Below, piece after piece: positions 1 to 8,495 of a DNA stretch of 64,000 nucleotides. A model generated the notes under the pieces. That model ran no database searches. It saw only the letters and a list, made by a program, of their open reading frames with translations, and had not been told where the DNA came from. The position numbers and the translations under genes are program-made. Location of the stretch: the NCBI RefSeq assembly GCF_000315485.1, contig NZ_JH992940.1, positions 1,748,816 to 1,812,815 of the forward strand, in the 5' to 3' direction. Position 1 is the stretch's first letter. Each line of letters starts with the position of its first letter. The stretch comes from Bacteroides oleiciplenus YIT 12058 (GTDB lineage Bacteria > Bacteroidota > Bacteroidia > Bacteroidales > Bacteroidaceae).

Positions 1-143
1 ATATCCTTTGTTATCATCCACTTACGTATATCCTCATGATTTCTCCACTCCCAAACTAACTTCACTTCTTCAAGAGTAAGACCTACAAAGTTTTTATACG
101 TATAGTCATTTATTTGATAAATTTTATTTCGATCTATATTCAT
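1..143 (-). CDS. pseH: PseH-like GNAT N-acetyltransferase, N-terminal fragment
   Basis: Only the first ~47 codons lie in the window; the gene continues beyond base 1. The start codon overlaps the pseG stop in the classic ATGA arrangement (bases 140-143), so the two are translationally coupled. The peptide contains WRNHEDIRKWM, the signature near the N-terminus of PseH enzymes, which N-acetylate UDP-4-amino-4,6-dideoxy-beta-L-AltNAc with acetyl-CoA. Position directly after pseG in a run of pseB-C-F-G genes supports the assignment. The acetyl-CoA binding region is not visible, so the call rests on the signature and context. Confidence 0.8.
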   Translation of the reverse strand, partial: MNIDRNKIYQINDYTYKNFVGLTLEEVKLVWEWRNHEDIRKWMITKD

Positions 144-1102
144 AACAAATGAAAGATTGAGATATATTTTTCTTTTTGTTTTGAATAATCAATAAAAGAT
201 GCTACGTTCAAATTATCACATGTTAAAGCTGCAGCCAACGAGTTTAGATAATTTTCATCAAGTAGATTTCCTAATGGTACAATGGAATTAGTCTTCAATA
301 AAGCATTATACACACCTAACTGGTTATCAACATAATATCCAGAAAGAACCTTTGTCCCTCTTGATAACGCCTCATAACAAATCATACTACTTGATAATAT
401 AGCAAATTTTGATACGTCAAAAAGGTTAGCTATTTCTTGTGCGGAAGCATCTATGTGGACTGCTAACCCTTCTGACAAAAACTCACGAATTCTTTCAGTA
501 CCAATAACACTAGAAGCTATGAGATGAATTTCATATTGAAGTTTACAGTTTTTCAAATACCTAAATGTTTTCTCCGTCAGTAAATATTGATCTGTACCTC
601 CAAAACATATTGTGATGATATTAGATGATATTTTTTTTTCTGATTTATATTTCCTAAATGGTGCACGAAGAATAACCCACTCAAACCCACATAATATTTT
701 AGTATATGGTTCAACAGAATACTTTGAAAAATCCTCTTCTACATAATTAATTAGAACATCTGAATAGTGATGCATATTATATGGAGCCAAACAAACCAAT
801 TTACATCCCTTTCTCTTTATTTGTCTCTCATATTCAGATGTAAAGAAATAATTATCCAAAAAAACTATTTCATTACCGGAAAGACAGGAAAGAAATACAT
901 CAAATTTAGTTTCATCAGACGGAAGAGCTACAAGATCACAAACTTCACCAACTGCTTGCTTTTGATATTCTGTCGGTTCTTGAGTATAAAATACACACTC
1001 AAAATCATCTTTTAGCATATCTGCTAAAGCCAATGTACGAACAAAATGACCATAACCTATTTGAACATTAGCATCTGCTCTAAATAATATTCTTTTCTTC
1101 AA
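140..1102 (-). CDS. pseG: PseG, UDP-2,4-diacetamido-2,4,6-trideoxy-beta-L-altropyranose hydrolase
   Basis: 320 residues. It removes UDP from the diacetamido-trideoxy-altrose intermediate, the fourth step of CMP-pseudaminic acid synthesis, in the cytoplasm. The N-terminus reads FRADANVQIGYGHFVRTLALA, with the GxGHxxR motif whose His is the catalytic residue in this GT-B-fold family. A second conserved patch, ICFGGTDQY, lies near residue 170, and the C-terminal half has the SSSMICYEALSRGTKVL nucleotide-binding region. Length is slightly below the ~340-360 usual for PseG. It starts 43 bases after pseF and its stop overlaps the next start, so it is part of one leftward operon. Confidence 0.87.
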   Translation of the reverse strand: MKKRILFRADANVQIGYGHFVRTLALADMLKDDFECVFYTQEPTEYQKQAVGEVCDLVALPSDETKFDVFLSCLSGNEIVFLDNYFFTSEYERQIKRKGCKLVCLAPYNMHHYSDVLINYVEEDFSKYSVEPYTKILCGFEWVILRAPFRKYKSEKKISSNIITICFGGTDQYLLTEKTFRYLKNCKLQYEIHLIASSVIGTERIREFLSEGLAVHIDASAQEIANLFDVSKFAILSSSMICYEALSRGTKVLSGYYVDNQLGVYNALLKTNSIVPLGNLLDENYLNSLAAALTCDNLNVASFIDYSKQKEKYISIFHLL

Positions 1103-1145
1103 TCTTTTATTATATAGCAGTAATATGAATTAATATTTCAGGTAT

Positions 1146-1832
1146 TTACCCGCGAACATACAGCATTTTGTACTTAATTTCTGCCATCTTCCAATCCTGT
1201 TCTGTATCAATATCTTGCACTCGATCTTCGTCAACCACTATCCCTCCCCTTTTAATGTCACCAGAGAGCCAACGGTCAATCTTATGCCAATAAAATGTGC
1301 CTGAATCATGATAGGCAGATTCCAAATCCTGACTACGAGTTTTAGCATATTCCGGCCAATTGAAATAAATTTCCCCCTCACTGTTCATACCATATGAACG
1401 CAATATAGGATATGAGAACTGTACAATAGGTACTATAGACGAAAAATCCGAGTGAATCAATCTTTCATAGCCAACAACAATATCCTCATTCAGAAGTAGT
1501 GGAGAAGTTGCCAGAATACAACACATATTATCAAAAAAATCTCCTTGTTCTTTATACCTATCCAATACTTCTCGAATAACATCTGCTAATGTAGCATAAT
1601 CATTTGCCGTTTCTTCTGTTCTCAAGAAAGGAACTGAGGCTCCATATTGTCGTGCCACTTCTGCTATTTCTAAATCATCCGTTGATACCATTACTTCATC
1701 AAAGAGATGCGTTGAAAGAGCTGTTTCAATGGAGTAGGCAATGATAGGTTTACCCATAAAAGGCTTGACATTTTTATGAGGAATACGTTTGCTACCACCA
1801 CGAGCAGGTATAATTGCTATGTTCCTCATCAC
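1146..1832 (-). CDS. pseF: PseF, pseudaminic acid cytidylyltransferase
   Basis: 228 residues, normal for PseF. It activates pseudaminic acid with CTP to CMP-Pse, the donor for capsule assembly. The N-terminus IIPARGGSKRIPHKNVKPF is the CTP-binding signature shared with NeuA/KdsB enzymes, and the C-terminal DIDTEQDW is the conserved metal/substrate region of this subgroup. The start overlaps the pseC stop by four bases (1829-1832), indicating translational coupling. NeuA (sialic acid) is the main alternative, but pseB, pseC and pseG around it favour pseudaminic acid. Confidence 0.88.
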   Translation of the reverse strand: MMRNIAIIPARGGSKRIPHKNVKPFMGKPIIAYSIETALSTHLFDEVMVSTDDLEIAEVARQYGASVPFLRTEETANDYATLADVIREVLDRYKEQGDFFDNMCCILATSPLLLNEDIVVGYERLIHSDFSSIVPIVQFSYPILRSYGMNSEGEIYFNWPEYAKTRSQDLESAYHDSGTFYWHKIDRWLSGDIKRGGIVVDEDRVQDIDTEQDWKMAEIKYKMLYVRG

Positions 1833-2986
1833 CTTACAAATTCTAAAACCTTTTCAATTACCCAGTCCTGTTCTTCATTAGTAAGTGAAGGAAACATTGG
1901 TAATGCCAAACACTTAGTGTAGTATTCCTCAGCAACAGGACAATCTCCTTCTTTCCATCCAAATTGTTTATAATATGGCATCAAGTGTGCCGGTGCATAA
2001 AGAACTTGGGCAAAGATGTTATTCTCACGCAAAAAGTCATACAAGGCTTTTCTATTATCAACCAAAATAATATATAAGTGAAACGCATGAAGGACATTAT
2101 CTGCTCTAAAAGGAGTTTTAATAACGGTTCCTTCAAAAGCTTTATCATACTTCTTTGCAATCTCCCCACGACGAAAAATACTCCAATCCATCCTCCCTAA
2201 CTGAGAGATTCCCAATGCTGCTTGAAATTCGGTAAAACGGTAGTTATAACCAAGCTCTTGCATTTCATAATACCATCCGCCATCATGCCTTGTTAACTTT
2301 TCCGAATCACGAGTAATACCATGAGTTCTATAAAGACATACTTTTTCGTACAGTTCTCTATTGTTAGTTGTAACAGCTCCCCCTTCACCCGTAGCAATAT
2401 GCTTTACCGGATGGAAAGAAAAGACTGTAAGATCCGCATATGAACTATTACCAACTCGGTTTACTATCCCCTTACTATCAGTAAAGGTGGCTCCCGGAGC
2501 ATGGCAAGCATCTTCCACAATAGCAAAACCATATTGGTCTGCAAGTTGCCTCATTCTCTCCCCATCAATCGGATATCCAGCAAAATCTACAGGAACTACA
2601 GCTTTATACGTTCCTTTAGGCGAAGCTTTCAGAATAGTTTCCAATTTATCTAAATCCATCAAGAAGGTTTGAGGATGGATATCACAAAAAGTAATTTCCG
2701 CTCCTTGATAGCGAAAACCATTGGCACTAGCTACAAAAGTATTTGGGGTAGTAATAATCTTATCACCGGGCTTAATGCCCAAAGCCATAGCACACAAATG
2801 CAAAGCTGCGGTACCATTACTCACCACACAAGCATATTTACTATTACAGAATTGAGCAAATACACTCTCAAATTTATTAATTTTTGGCCCCTGAGTAAGA
2901 TAATCAGATTTAAGGGCCTCTACAACAGCCTGAATATCCTCGTCAGTAATATACTGGCGACCATAAGAAATAATATGGTCTATCAT
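1829..2986 (-). CDS. pseC: PseC, UDP-4-amino-4,6-dideoxy-N-acetyl-beta-L-altrosamine transaminase
   Basis: 385 residues, typical for PseC. It is a PLP-dependent aminotransferase of the DegT/DnrJ/EryC1 family that aminates the 4-keto product of PseB. Visible motifs are VSNGTAALHL (residues 56-65), the EDACHAPGA cofactor segment near 158, and FHPVKHIATGEGGA, in which Lys195 is the Schiff-base lysine. It starts four bases after the pseB stop and overlaps pseF. All key residues appear intact, in contrast to its partner PseB. Confidence 0.9.
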   Translation of the reverse strand: MIDHIISYGRQYITDEDIQAVVEALKSDYLTQGPKINKFESVFAQFCNSKYACVVSNGTAALHLCAMALGIKPGDKIITTPNTFVASANGFRYQGAEITFCDIHPQTFLMDLDKLETILKASPKGTYKAVVPVDFAGYPIDGERMRQLADQYGFAIVEDACHAPGATFTDSKGIVNRVGNSSYADLTVFSFHPVKHIATGEGGAVTTNNRELYEKVCLYRTHGITRDSEKLTRHDGGWYYEMQELGYNYRFTEFQAALGISQLGRMDWSIFRRGEIAKKYDKAFEGTVIKTPFRADNVLHAFHLYIILVDNRKALYDFLRENNIFAQVLYAPAHLMPYYKQFGWKEGDCPVAEEYYTKCLALPMFPSLTNEEQDWVIEKVLEFVR

Positions 2987-2990
2987 ATCA

Positions 2991-4019
2991 TTATTTTACT
3001 TTAAAACTTGAATTTACATATTTACGTATCTTATCTCTCAATGATTCAACAGTCTCCCACTCTGTATTCGTATCTGAACCATAAACAAAACCTTCTGAAA
3101 CTAATTCAGCATTGTAATGAGCAAGATAAGTCTCCTTGTTGCGGTTATCGGTAAATGCTATTGCAGGAAGGATTGCATACGAATTACCTAAATCAATCGT
3201 ATTTATTGCATCATCTTTCGTTATCATCTGTTCGTGCAACTTTTCGCTTGGACGAACACCTACTTCATTTTGCAAAAGATTAGGAGCTATTGCTATAGCC
3301 ACATCAGTAATACGATATGACGGACACTTCGGAATAAAAATTTCTCCTCCTAAATGATTTTGTATAGCGAACATTACCATATCTACTGCAGATTGCTGTG
3401 TAACATTAAAACGGGTCATACGTTTATCCGTAATGGGAAGCTCCTTTGCCCCCATATTCCTACGTACAATAAAATATGGAATAACAGAACCTCTTGCCCC
3501 CATTACATTGCCATAGCGGACCACAGAGAACTTAACATCTTTTCTTCCTTTTATATTATTGGCAGCCACAAAAAGCTTATCGGCTAACAACTGAGATGCT
3601 CCATATAAATTGATCGGTGCACATGCTTTATCTGATGATAATGAAATTATATTTTTTATATTACAAATAAGAGCTACATCTATCACATTTTGTGCTCCGA
3701 TAACATTCGTCTTTACACACTCTTCCGGATTATATTCTGCCGTATCAGGTTGGGATATAGATGCGGCATGAATTAAAATATCAACCCCATCACACGCCCT
3801 TAACAAACGATCCTTATCTCTTACATCCCCTATAAAGAAACGCAACTGAGGATATTGTTTGTGGGGATATTGCTGCTGCATAGTATATTGAGCAGATTCT
3901 CCCCGAGAATAAACAATAATCTTTTTTACACCGGGATAATCCCGAAAAACCGTTTCTACAAACTTTTGTCCAAAAAAGCCTGTACCTCCAGTTATAAGTA
4001 TAGATTTACCATTCAGCAT
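2991..4019 (-). CDS. pseB: PseB-family UDP-GlcNAc 4,6-dehydratase with altered catalytic lysine
   Basis: 342 residues. PseB dehydrates and C5-epimerises UDP-GlcNAc, the first step to pseudaminic acid. The Rossmann motif GGTGFFG (residues 11-17), the SSDKACAPINLYG segment, the GAKELPITDKRMTRF block and the C-terminal SDTNTEW motif identify the family. Two positions are odd. The extended-SDR motif Y139-x3-K reads Y139-G-A-S-Q143; the codon at 3591-3593 gives CAG (Gln). The usual A-x-K-H-V-P patch reads AASISQP at residues 85-91. The enzyme may be impaired or have shifted chemistry. It sits 7 bases after the CapF-like gene. Membership of the family is sure; normal activity is not. Confidence 0.85.
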   Translation of the reverse strand: MLNGKSILITGGTGFFGQKFVETVFRDYPGVKKIIVYSRGESAQYTMQQQYPHKQYPQLRFFIGDVRDKDRLLRACDGVDILIHAASISQPDTAEYNPEECVKTNVIGAQNVIDVALICNIKNIISLSSDKACAPINLYGASQLLADKLFVAANNIKGRKDVKFSVVRYGNVMGARGSVIPYFIVRRNMGAKELPITDKRMTRFNVTQQSAVDMVMFAIQNHLGGEIFIPKCPSYRITDVAIAIAPNLLQNEVGVRPSEKLHEQMITKDDAINTIDLGNSYAILPAIAFTDNRNKETYLAHYNAELVSEGFVYGSDTNTEWETVESLRDKIRKYVNSSFKVK

Positions 4020-4026
4020 ATTTATT

Positions 4027-5193
4027 TTATTCTACAGGTTCAAAATATGTATCAGGACGATTGGGATCAAAGCAATCATTACTCCAAATAATAGTAACCA
4101 TATCTTCTGTTTCAGAAAGATTAATTAAGTTGTGAGTGTATCCCGGGAGCATCTCTATTACTCTTAAATTACTACCATCCACACTATAACTGATAACTGG
4201 ATATTTATTACCGTTCTCATCTACACCAACTTTTCGCAACTGAATAAGACCGCAGCCACTTACTACTAAAAAACGTTCAACACTATTATTATGCCAGTGT
4301 TGTCCCTTAGTTATGCCAGGTTTTGAAATATTAATAGATATCTGCCCATGATTTTCTGTTTTTATAAACTCTGTAAAACTCCCCCTTGTATCTATATTCA
4401 TATTCAGAGCAAAAGATATTTTGGATTCCGGTAGATAAGATACAAATGTTGAGTAGAGAGCTTTCTTAAAAGAATCACTTACATAAGGCACTTGAAGAGA
4501 AGCTCTTCCTCTTTCAAAAGAATTCAACAAATCAACAACATCTCCCAATCTCACCCTATGCACGTTAGGCACATAGCAGAATCGCCCTTCTCTATATTCG
4601 TCACCAGTCAACGCGTTAATTAACTCATCTACTACATCATCTATATAAACAAGATTCAACATCACATTAGGATCATTTACCTGAATAGGCAAATCATTGG
4701 CTATGTTATTACAAAATGTTGCTATAACAGAATTATAATTTGGTCGGCACCATTTACCAAAAAGATTCGGGAAACGATATATTAACACTTTTGCACCTGT
4801 TTCTTCTGCATATTGAAACATCAAATCTTCTCCAGCTTTTTTCGACTGTCCGTACGGATTATCTAATGCAGCTTGACTTGACGACGAAATCATAACAGGG
4901 CATTTATTTCCATATTTTTTCAATGTATTAAGAAGTGTGAAAGTGAAATCAAAATTCCCTTTCATGAACTCACTAACATCTTTCGGTCTATTAGTTCCGG
5001 CCAAATTAAACACAAAATCCGCTTTTTGGCAATAGGCTTCAAGTTGTTCAAGTCCTGAATCAATATCATACTCCATTATGGTGATATTAGGATCTACTTT
5101 ATACCAACGAGCTCTATTAGTAGCGATATTATTCAATTGCGCACAGAGATTCTTTCCAATAAAACCTTTAGCGCCTGTTATAAGTATATTCAT
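4027..5193 (-). CDS. CapF/FnlB-like NAD-dependent epimerase/reductase with C-terminal cupin
   Basis: 388 residues in two domains. Residues ~1-245 form an extended SDR with ILITGAKGFIGKN at the N-terminus and an intact Y-x3-K (NPYGQSKKAGE). Residues ~255-388 form a cupin with the metal-binding GQHWHNNSVERF segment. This architecture is that of S. aureus CapF and FnlB/WbjC, which reduce UDP-2-acetamido-2,6-dideoxy-4-keto-hexose on the way to UDP-N-acetyl-L-fucosamine. The usual partners CapE and CapG are not visible in this window. Here the gene is followed by a PseB-type dehydratase, so it may use that product or belong to a sugar branch encoded further left. The substrate is inferred. Confidence 0.8.
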   Translation of the reverse strand: MNILITGAKGFIGKNLCAQLNNIATNRARWYKVDPNITIMEYDIDSGLEQLEAYCQKADFVFNLAGTNRPKDVSEFMKGNFDFTFTLLNTLKKYGNKCPVMISSSSQAALDNPYGQSKKAGEDLMFQYAEETGAKVLIYRFPNLFGKWCRPNYNSVIATFCNNIANDLPIQVNDPNVMLNLVYIDDVVDELINALTGDEYREGRFCYVPNVHRVRLGDVVDLLNSFERGRASLQVPYVSDSFKKALYSTFVSYLPESKISFALNMNIDTRGSFTEFIKTENHGQISINISKPGITKGQHWHNNSVERFLVVSGCGLIQLRKVGVDENGNKYPVISYSVDGSNLRVIEMLPGYTHNLINLSETEDMVTIIWSNDCFDPNRPDTYFEPVE

Positions 5194-5281
5194 TCCTTAT
5201 ATAATTACAAATTGTTATTACCCACAATACACATATCCTTTCTATAAGGACACCCGAAAAATACTTCAGGGGAAATCACTA

Positions 5282-5760
5282 TTAAATTCTACATCCTGAT
5301 TTAGAACCGACAGAGCAAGGCGAATCGATATTTATATTGGATGTTGCGGCAGTAGGTGATTCATCACCGAATACAACTGGAGGAATATTCCCGTCAAAAT
5401 CATCTTTGCCTTTTTTCAGGTCTTTATCAGCACCCTTGCTCAAGGAGGAAAATTTTTCACACTTACAACCGTTAGCCAGCATTTTTGCTTCTCCAGCTCG
5501 AAGAGTTCAGTGGCACGGAGATTTTTCAACTTCTCCAAGGTACTGGAAAGAAGTTCGGACTACTTTTCAGCCTGAGATTTATCTTCCAGAGCCTTGAAAA
5601 GTTGATTAGCAAGATGTTCATTGCCTTTACATATCCTTTTAAGTTCATCAAAAACTTTATCCAACTGCTCCATAATTTGACGTTCACCTTCACGCTGCTC
5701 GGAAAGAAGACAATCGCTGTTTTTACCAAGACGAAGATTCTCGTCACCTTTAGATAGTCA
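5282..5760 (-). pseudogene. Decayed coding remnant, probably IS66-family TnpC N-terminus
   Basis: No intact gene occupies the stretch between the CapF-like gene and the dehydratase pseudogene. Read leftward, one frame gives a coiled-coil-like sequence (EQREGERQIMEQLDKVFDEL, then a TAG stop, then SSTLEKLKNLRATELFELEKQ). After a frameshift near 5480 it continues as KCEKFSSLSKGADKDLKKGKDDFDGN to a stop at 5282. A charged coiled coil followed by a G/SEKF segment and an acidic linker resembles the N-terminus of IS66-type transposases. No terminal inverted repeats or DDE catalytic residues are seen. The family guess is weak; the broken state is clear. Confidence 0.4.
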
Positions 5761-5865
5761 TTGGGAGATTAATAGTTGATAGTATCTTGCTCTTGCATAC
5801 TTCAAAGATAGTAAATAAAGCTGAAACCACAAGCTTTTATAATATTTAATCAATTGATATACAAT

Positions 5866-6905
5866 CTATTGATGTTGTAAATTCAACATTTTGTAGCCTC
5901 GTACTACCCTATAAGAATTTGAGATGGTTACATTTACGCCAATAATCTTGAAATACTTTTCATCCTCACACACAATCTCTGTTTCGATATTCTTCCATCC
6001 TAGCATTTCATTAATCAGATAAAAGTTTACAAACAGATCATACTTTGCTTTGAGTCCAGTTAACCATGAAAGATGGTCCCTAGGGCTAATAAAAGCATGA
6101 TTAGTTTGAGAAGATAAAATCATGTCTTTATCAAATTGAGACATACCATTGAAACCGTCCAGTGGAGTGACATAATCAGAAATTTTAAGCCCAGAGAGTA
6201 CTGTACGAGTATCCATATTGACAAGATTGTCATATTGCATGAGTTCCTTAATCTGCCCAAGTGTCATCCAGCGAAAATTCTCAAGAACAGGAACATCCTT
6301 ATCAACCTTAATGATTATATTCCGATTGCGTTTGCGCATAAAGCATGCTCCCTGTTCAGACTGAAGCTGATCGAGTATAATATTCTCAGACTTTCATTCA
6401 CAAAATACTTCAAGTAATTAGGCAACTTACCAGAATGAACACAAGAATAATTGCTTTTTATTGCTTGAAGTGTAGGCGAAATCTGGATACAATTTACATT
6501 TCCGGGCTCAATTTTCGCCTGCATCAAGCAATAGAGCACGCCATCTATATCTTTGGTCAAAATACCAAGATATCCTACCTCCGGTTGCAAAATAATAGGC
6601 TAGCGCCAAGGTTGAATATACCATTGTCTTCATTTGTCTCGTAATCGGTATTTACATCAATACCTACAATAGAGAAAAGGCGGCCTGAATCATGATGTAT
6701 ACTACCATCGGGGGGGCCGAGTGCCACATTCCAAGTTAATCAAAAGGTATTTCTTCAACCTTAACATCAACTTCACTGTTGCGTTGTTCAATCCAAGATT
6801 TAATCTCTATTTGTGGAATTGAATGGATTATTTTTTGTAAGCAAAGATTCAATAATCATATCGGAATATTTGTCAAATGAAGCAATCCATTTGTCATTTT
6901 TTTAA
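5866..6905 (-). pseudogene. NDP-hexose 2,3-dehydratase, multiply frameshifted
   Basis: Leftward fragments in different frames join into one protein of the NDP-hexose 2,3-dehydratase family. They are an N-terminal piece (KWIASFDKYSDMIIESLLTK), a middle piece with HHDSGRLFSIVGIDV, a piece with MQPEVGYLGILTKDIDGV and MQAKIEPGNVNCIQISPT (6315-6590), and a C-terminal piece (5866-6339) with a second copy of the repeat. Reading-frame breaks fall near 6795, 6600-6730 and 6390. The intact family makes 2,3-dideoxy/deoxy sugars for polysaccharides. The remnant begins at the upxZ stop, where the first structural capsule gene is expected, so it marks a lost branch of the original capsule. Confidence 0.75.
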
Positions 6906-7381
6906 ATCACCTCGAAAGGATAAGGATTTTCCTCTATATTTTTCAACTCCTCCATTACTTCCATTTGCTCAGCAGTCAAAACCGACTTATTCCAATCGTC
7001 CATAATGCTATGAGCCTCCTGAAGCATAGATTCCTCATAAACTTCCCCATAAGTATAAGTCAGTAAACGAACCTTAAGCAAAGAATCAGGAAGTTCTTCC
7101 AGAACATTATAGATCCGATCTAAAACAGCTTGCTTTTTCTGCCCTTTATCTCCATAATCATAAATGGTAGCATTATAGCCCATCAGAAGAGCCAGACACA
7201 AGTTGGCTTCTTCCTCAATATTGGAACTCCGAGAGGAAAAAAGGGAATCGGCCTTGACGAGAAGTTCCTTATTTAGCCGACAAAAAGTATCAGAATAGAT
7301 AGGTTCACCGTCCATACCAAGATACATCAACTCATGAGCAGCATGTTGAAGCTCAAGAGCACGAGAAAGTAAAGAATTCAT
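6902..7381 (-). CDS. upxZ: UpxZ family capsule transcription regulator
   Basis: 159 residues, matching the length and sequence character of UpxZ proteins (start MNSLLSRALELQHAAHELMYLG; acidic helical C-terminus). In B. fragilis, each upxZ is the second gene of a capsule locus and its product blocks the UpxY antiterminators of other capsule loci, so that only one capsule is made at a time. It lies 43 bases after upxY in the same leftward unit. No DNA-binding motif is evident. The role is by family knowledge and synteny. Confidence 0.88.
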   Translation of the reverse strand: MNSLLSRALELQHAAHELMYLGMDGEPIYSDTFCRLNKELLVKADSLFSSRSSNIEEEANLCLALLMGYNATIYDYGDKGQKKQAVLDRIYNVLEELPDSLLKVRLLTYTYGEVYEESMLQEAHSIMDDWNKSVLTAEQMEVMEELKNIEENPYPFEVI

Positions 7382-7424
7382 TTGGTATATGATTAAAATA
7401 TGATTAATCTCAATTAAGATAAAA

Positions 7425-7958
7425 CTACTGTATCATCTTTAGATAAGATTTGGGTACTTTGACACTGGCAACCAAAACACCTTTGATACGAATAACAACA
7501 TAAGTCTTATTGGATTCTGTAGCAATTTCACCTTCGATTCCACAAAAATCTCCTTTAATGACTTTCACTTTGTTTCCTACAGCGAAAGGTTCAGTATCAA
7601 AGCTAACCCCATCAGGATTCAGATCCATGACAAACATAAAGTCTTCCATTTGCTTATTGGGAACAATCAGCATAGAATGGGTAGAAAGATCCTTCATATA
7701 AAAAAGCTGGGCACTATAAACATTAGAAATATCACAAGCAACCTGTTTGGTAGCACGAATGAAGATCAAATTTCGAATAACAGGAACTTCACTACGCTTA
7801 CGACGATATTTCAATTGTGATATGACAATTCGTGTAGGAAGATAGTAATCAATATCCAAATTCTCCTCAGATTTAAGTTTATCTAAGAATTTTCGGACTG
7901 CAAATTCTTGCTTGTCACGAGTACGAGCCGCAAACCAATATTTCTGATTTTCAACCAC
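7425..7958 (-). CDS. upxY: UpxY, NusG-like capsule-specific transcription antiterminator
   Basis: 177 residues. The NusG N-terminal (NGN) domain begins WFAARTRDKQEFAVRKFLDKL; the C-terminal KOW-like part contains VGNKVKVIKGDFCGIEGEIA. UpxY proteins are NusG paralogues encoded first in Bacteroides capsule operons that stop premature termination in their own 5' leader. The ~150-base leader between this start and the left inverted repeat at 8105 has a hairpin at 8007-8039. Transcription depends on the phase of the upstream invertible segment, which in this assembly faces away. Confidence 0.92.
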   Translation of the reverse strand: MVENQKYWFAARTRDKQEFAVRKFLDKLKSEENLDIDYYLPTRIVISQLKYRRKRSEVPVIRNLIFIRATKQVACDISNVYSAQLFYMKDLSTHSMLIVPNKQMEDFMFVMDLNPDGVSFDTEPFAVGNKVKVIKGDFCGIEGEIATESNKTYVVIRIKGVLVASVKVPKSYLKMIQ

Positions 7959-8006
7959 TTATAAAAACAAAAAGGAGAATTTTACAATTGTTTTGGGTGC
8001 GCTTCG

Positions 8007-8039
8007 CGGTTTGAATGAGACATATTCTCTTCCAAACCG
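8007..8039 (-). other. Hairpin in the upxY leader
   Basis: CGGTTTG (8007-8013) and CAAACCG (8033-8039) can pair around a 19-base loop in the transcript that would lead into upxY. Capsule leaders of this kind are where UpxY acts, so this is a candidate recognition or pause element. No T-run follows, so it is not a plain intrinsic terminator. Function is inferred from position only. Confidence 0.35.
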
Positions 8040-8104
8040 TACAAACTGATATTCCAGCTTAATATATTGTAAACGAAGCTATTAAAATGAAAAAAATGAC
8101 TTTT

Positions 8105-8317
8105 AATCGTTCGTTTAATATGCGTAAAGATTTACAAAAAAAGAGAAGATTAGAAAGCATAAAAATGAAAGGATATTAAATCTCTTTACAGTTAATGATA
8201 TATCTCTGACTACTAAGCACTTGGCGGTAACAAAAGATTCATTTAGAAATATTTTTATTGAACACCTTGCAAGTTCCAAAAATACCCATTACCTTTGTGC
8301 CCATTAAACGAACGTTT
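8105..8317. promoter_or_regulatory. Putative invertible capsule promoter segment with inverted repeats
   Basis: A 12-bp perfect inverted repeat, CGTTCGTTTAAT at 8108-8119 and its complement at 8303-8314, bounds a 183-bp segment. Allowing one mismatch extends the arms to 15 bp (8105-8119, 8303-8317). The CGTTCGT core resembles the sites used by the Mpi invertase at B. fragilis capsule promoters. The only good TAnnTTTG promoter inside reads rightward, away from upxY, so the assembled state is probably OFF. The 7959-8495 interval holds no gene. Inversion is inferred, not observed. Confidence 0.75.
8266..8297 (+). promoter_or_regulatory. Promoter inside the invertible segment, rightward orientation
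   Basis: TACCTTTG at 8290-8297 matches the Bacteroides -7 element TAnnTTTG. CTTG at 8266-8269 lies 20 bases upstream as a -33 element (consensus TTTG). It is six bases from the right inverted repeat, so inversion would place it just before upxY. Confidence 0.6.
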
Positions 8318-8495
8318 TTTAAACGCCCCCTTTCCACCGCACTATCCATCTAAATATTAACCACATACATCACATTTAAAAACTTCCAAAATCATTTTTC
8401 CTGTCAAACCTATTCATTTTCAAAAAGAATGCAGTACTTTTGTCATTTTTTTACATTTTATACGTATTTAAATATTTAACTAAAAACAAAGAAAA

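Noticed and set aside
767..1015. Rightward frame inside pseG
   Set aside because: Antisense shadow in A/T-rich coding DNA with low-complexity Phe/Lys composition.
5282..5482. Small intact gene of 66 codons
   Set aside because: It continues an upstream coiled-coil frame after a stop and frameshift, so it reads as a fragment of a decayed transposase.
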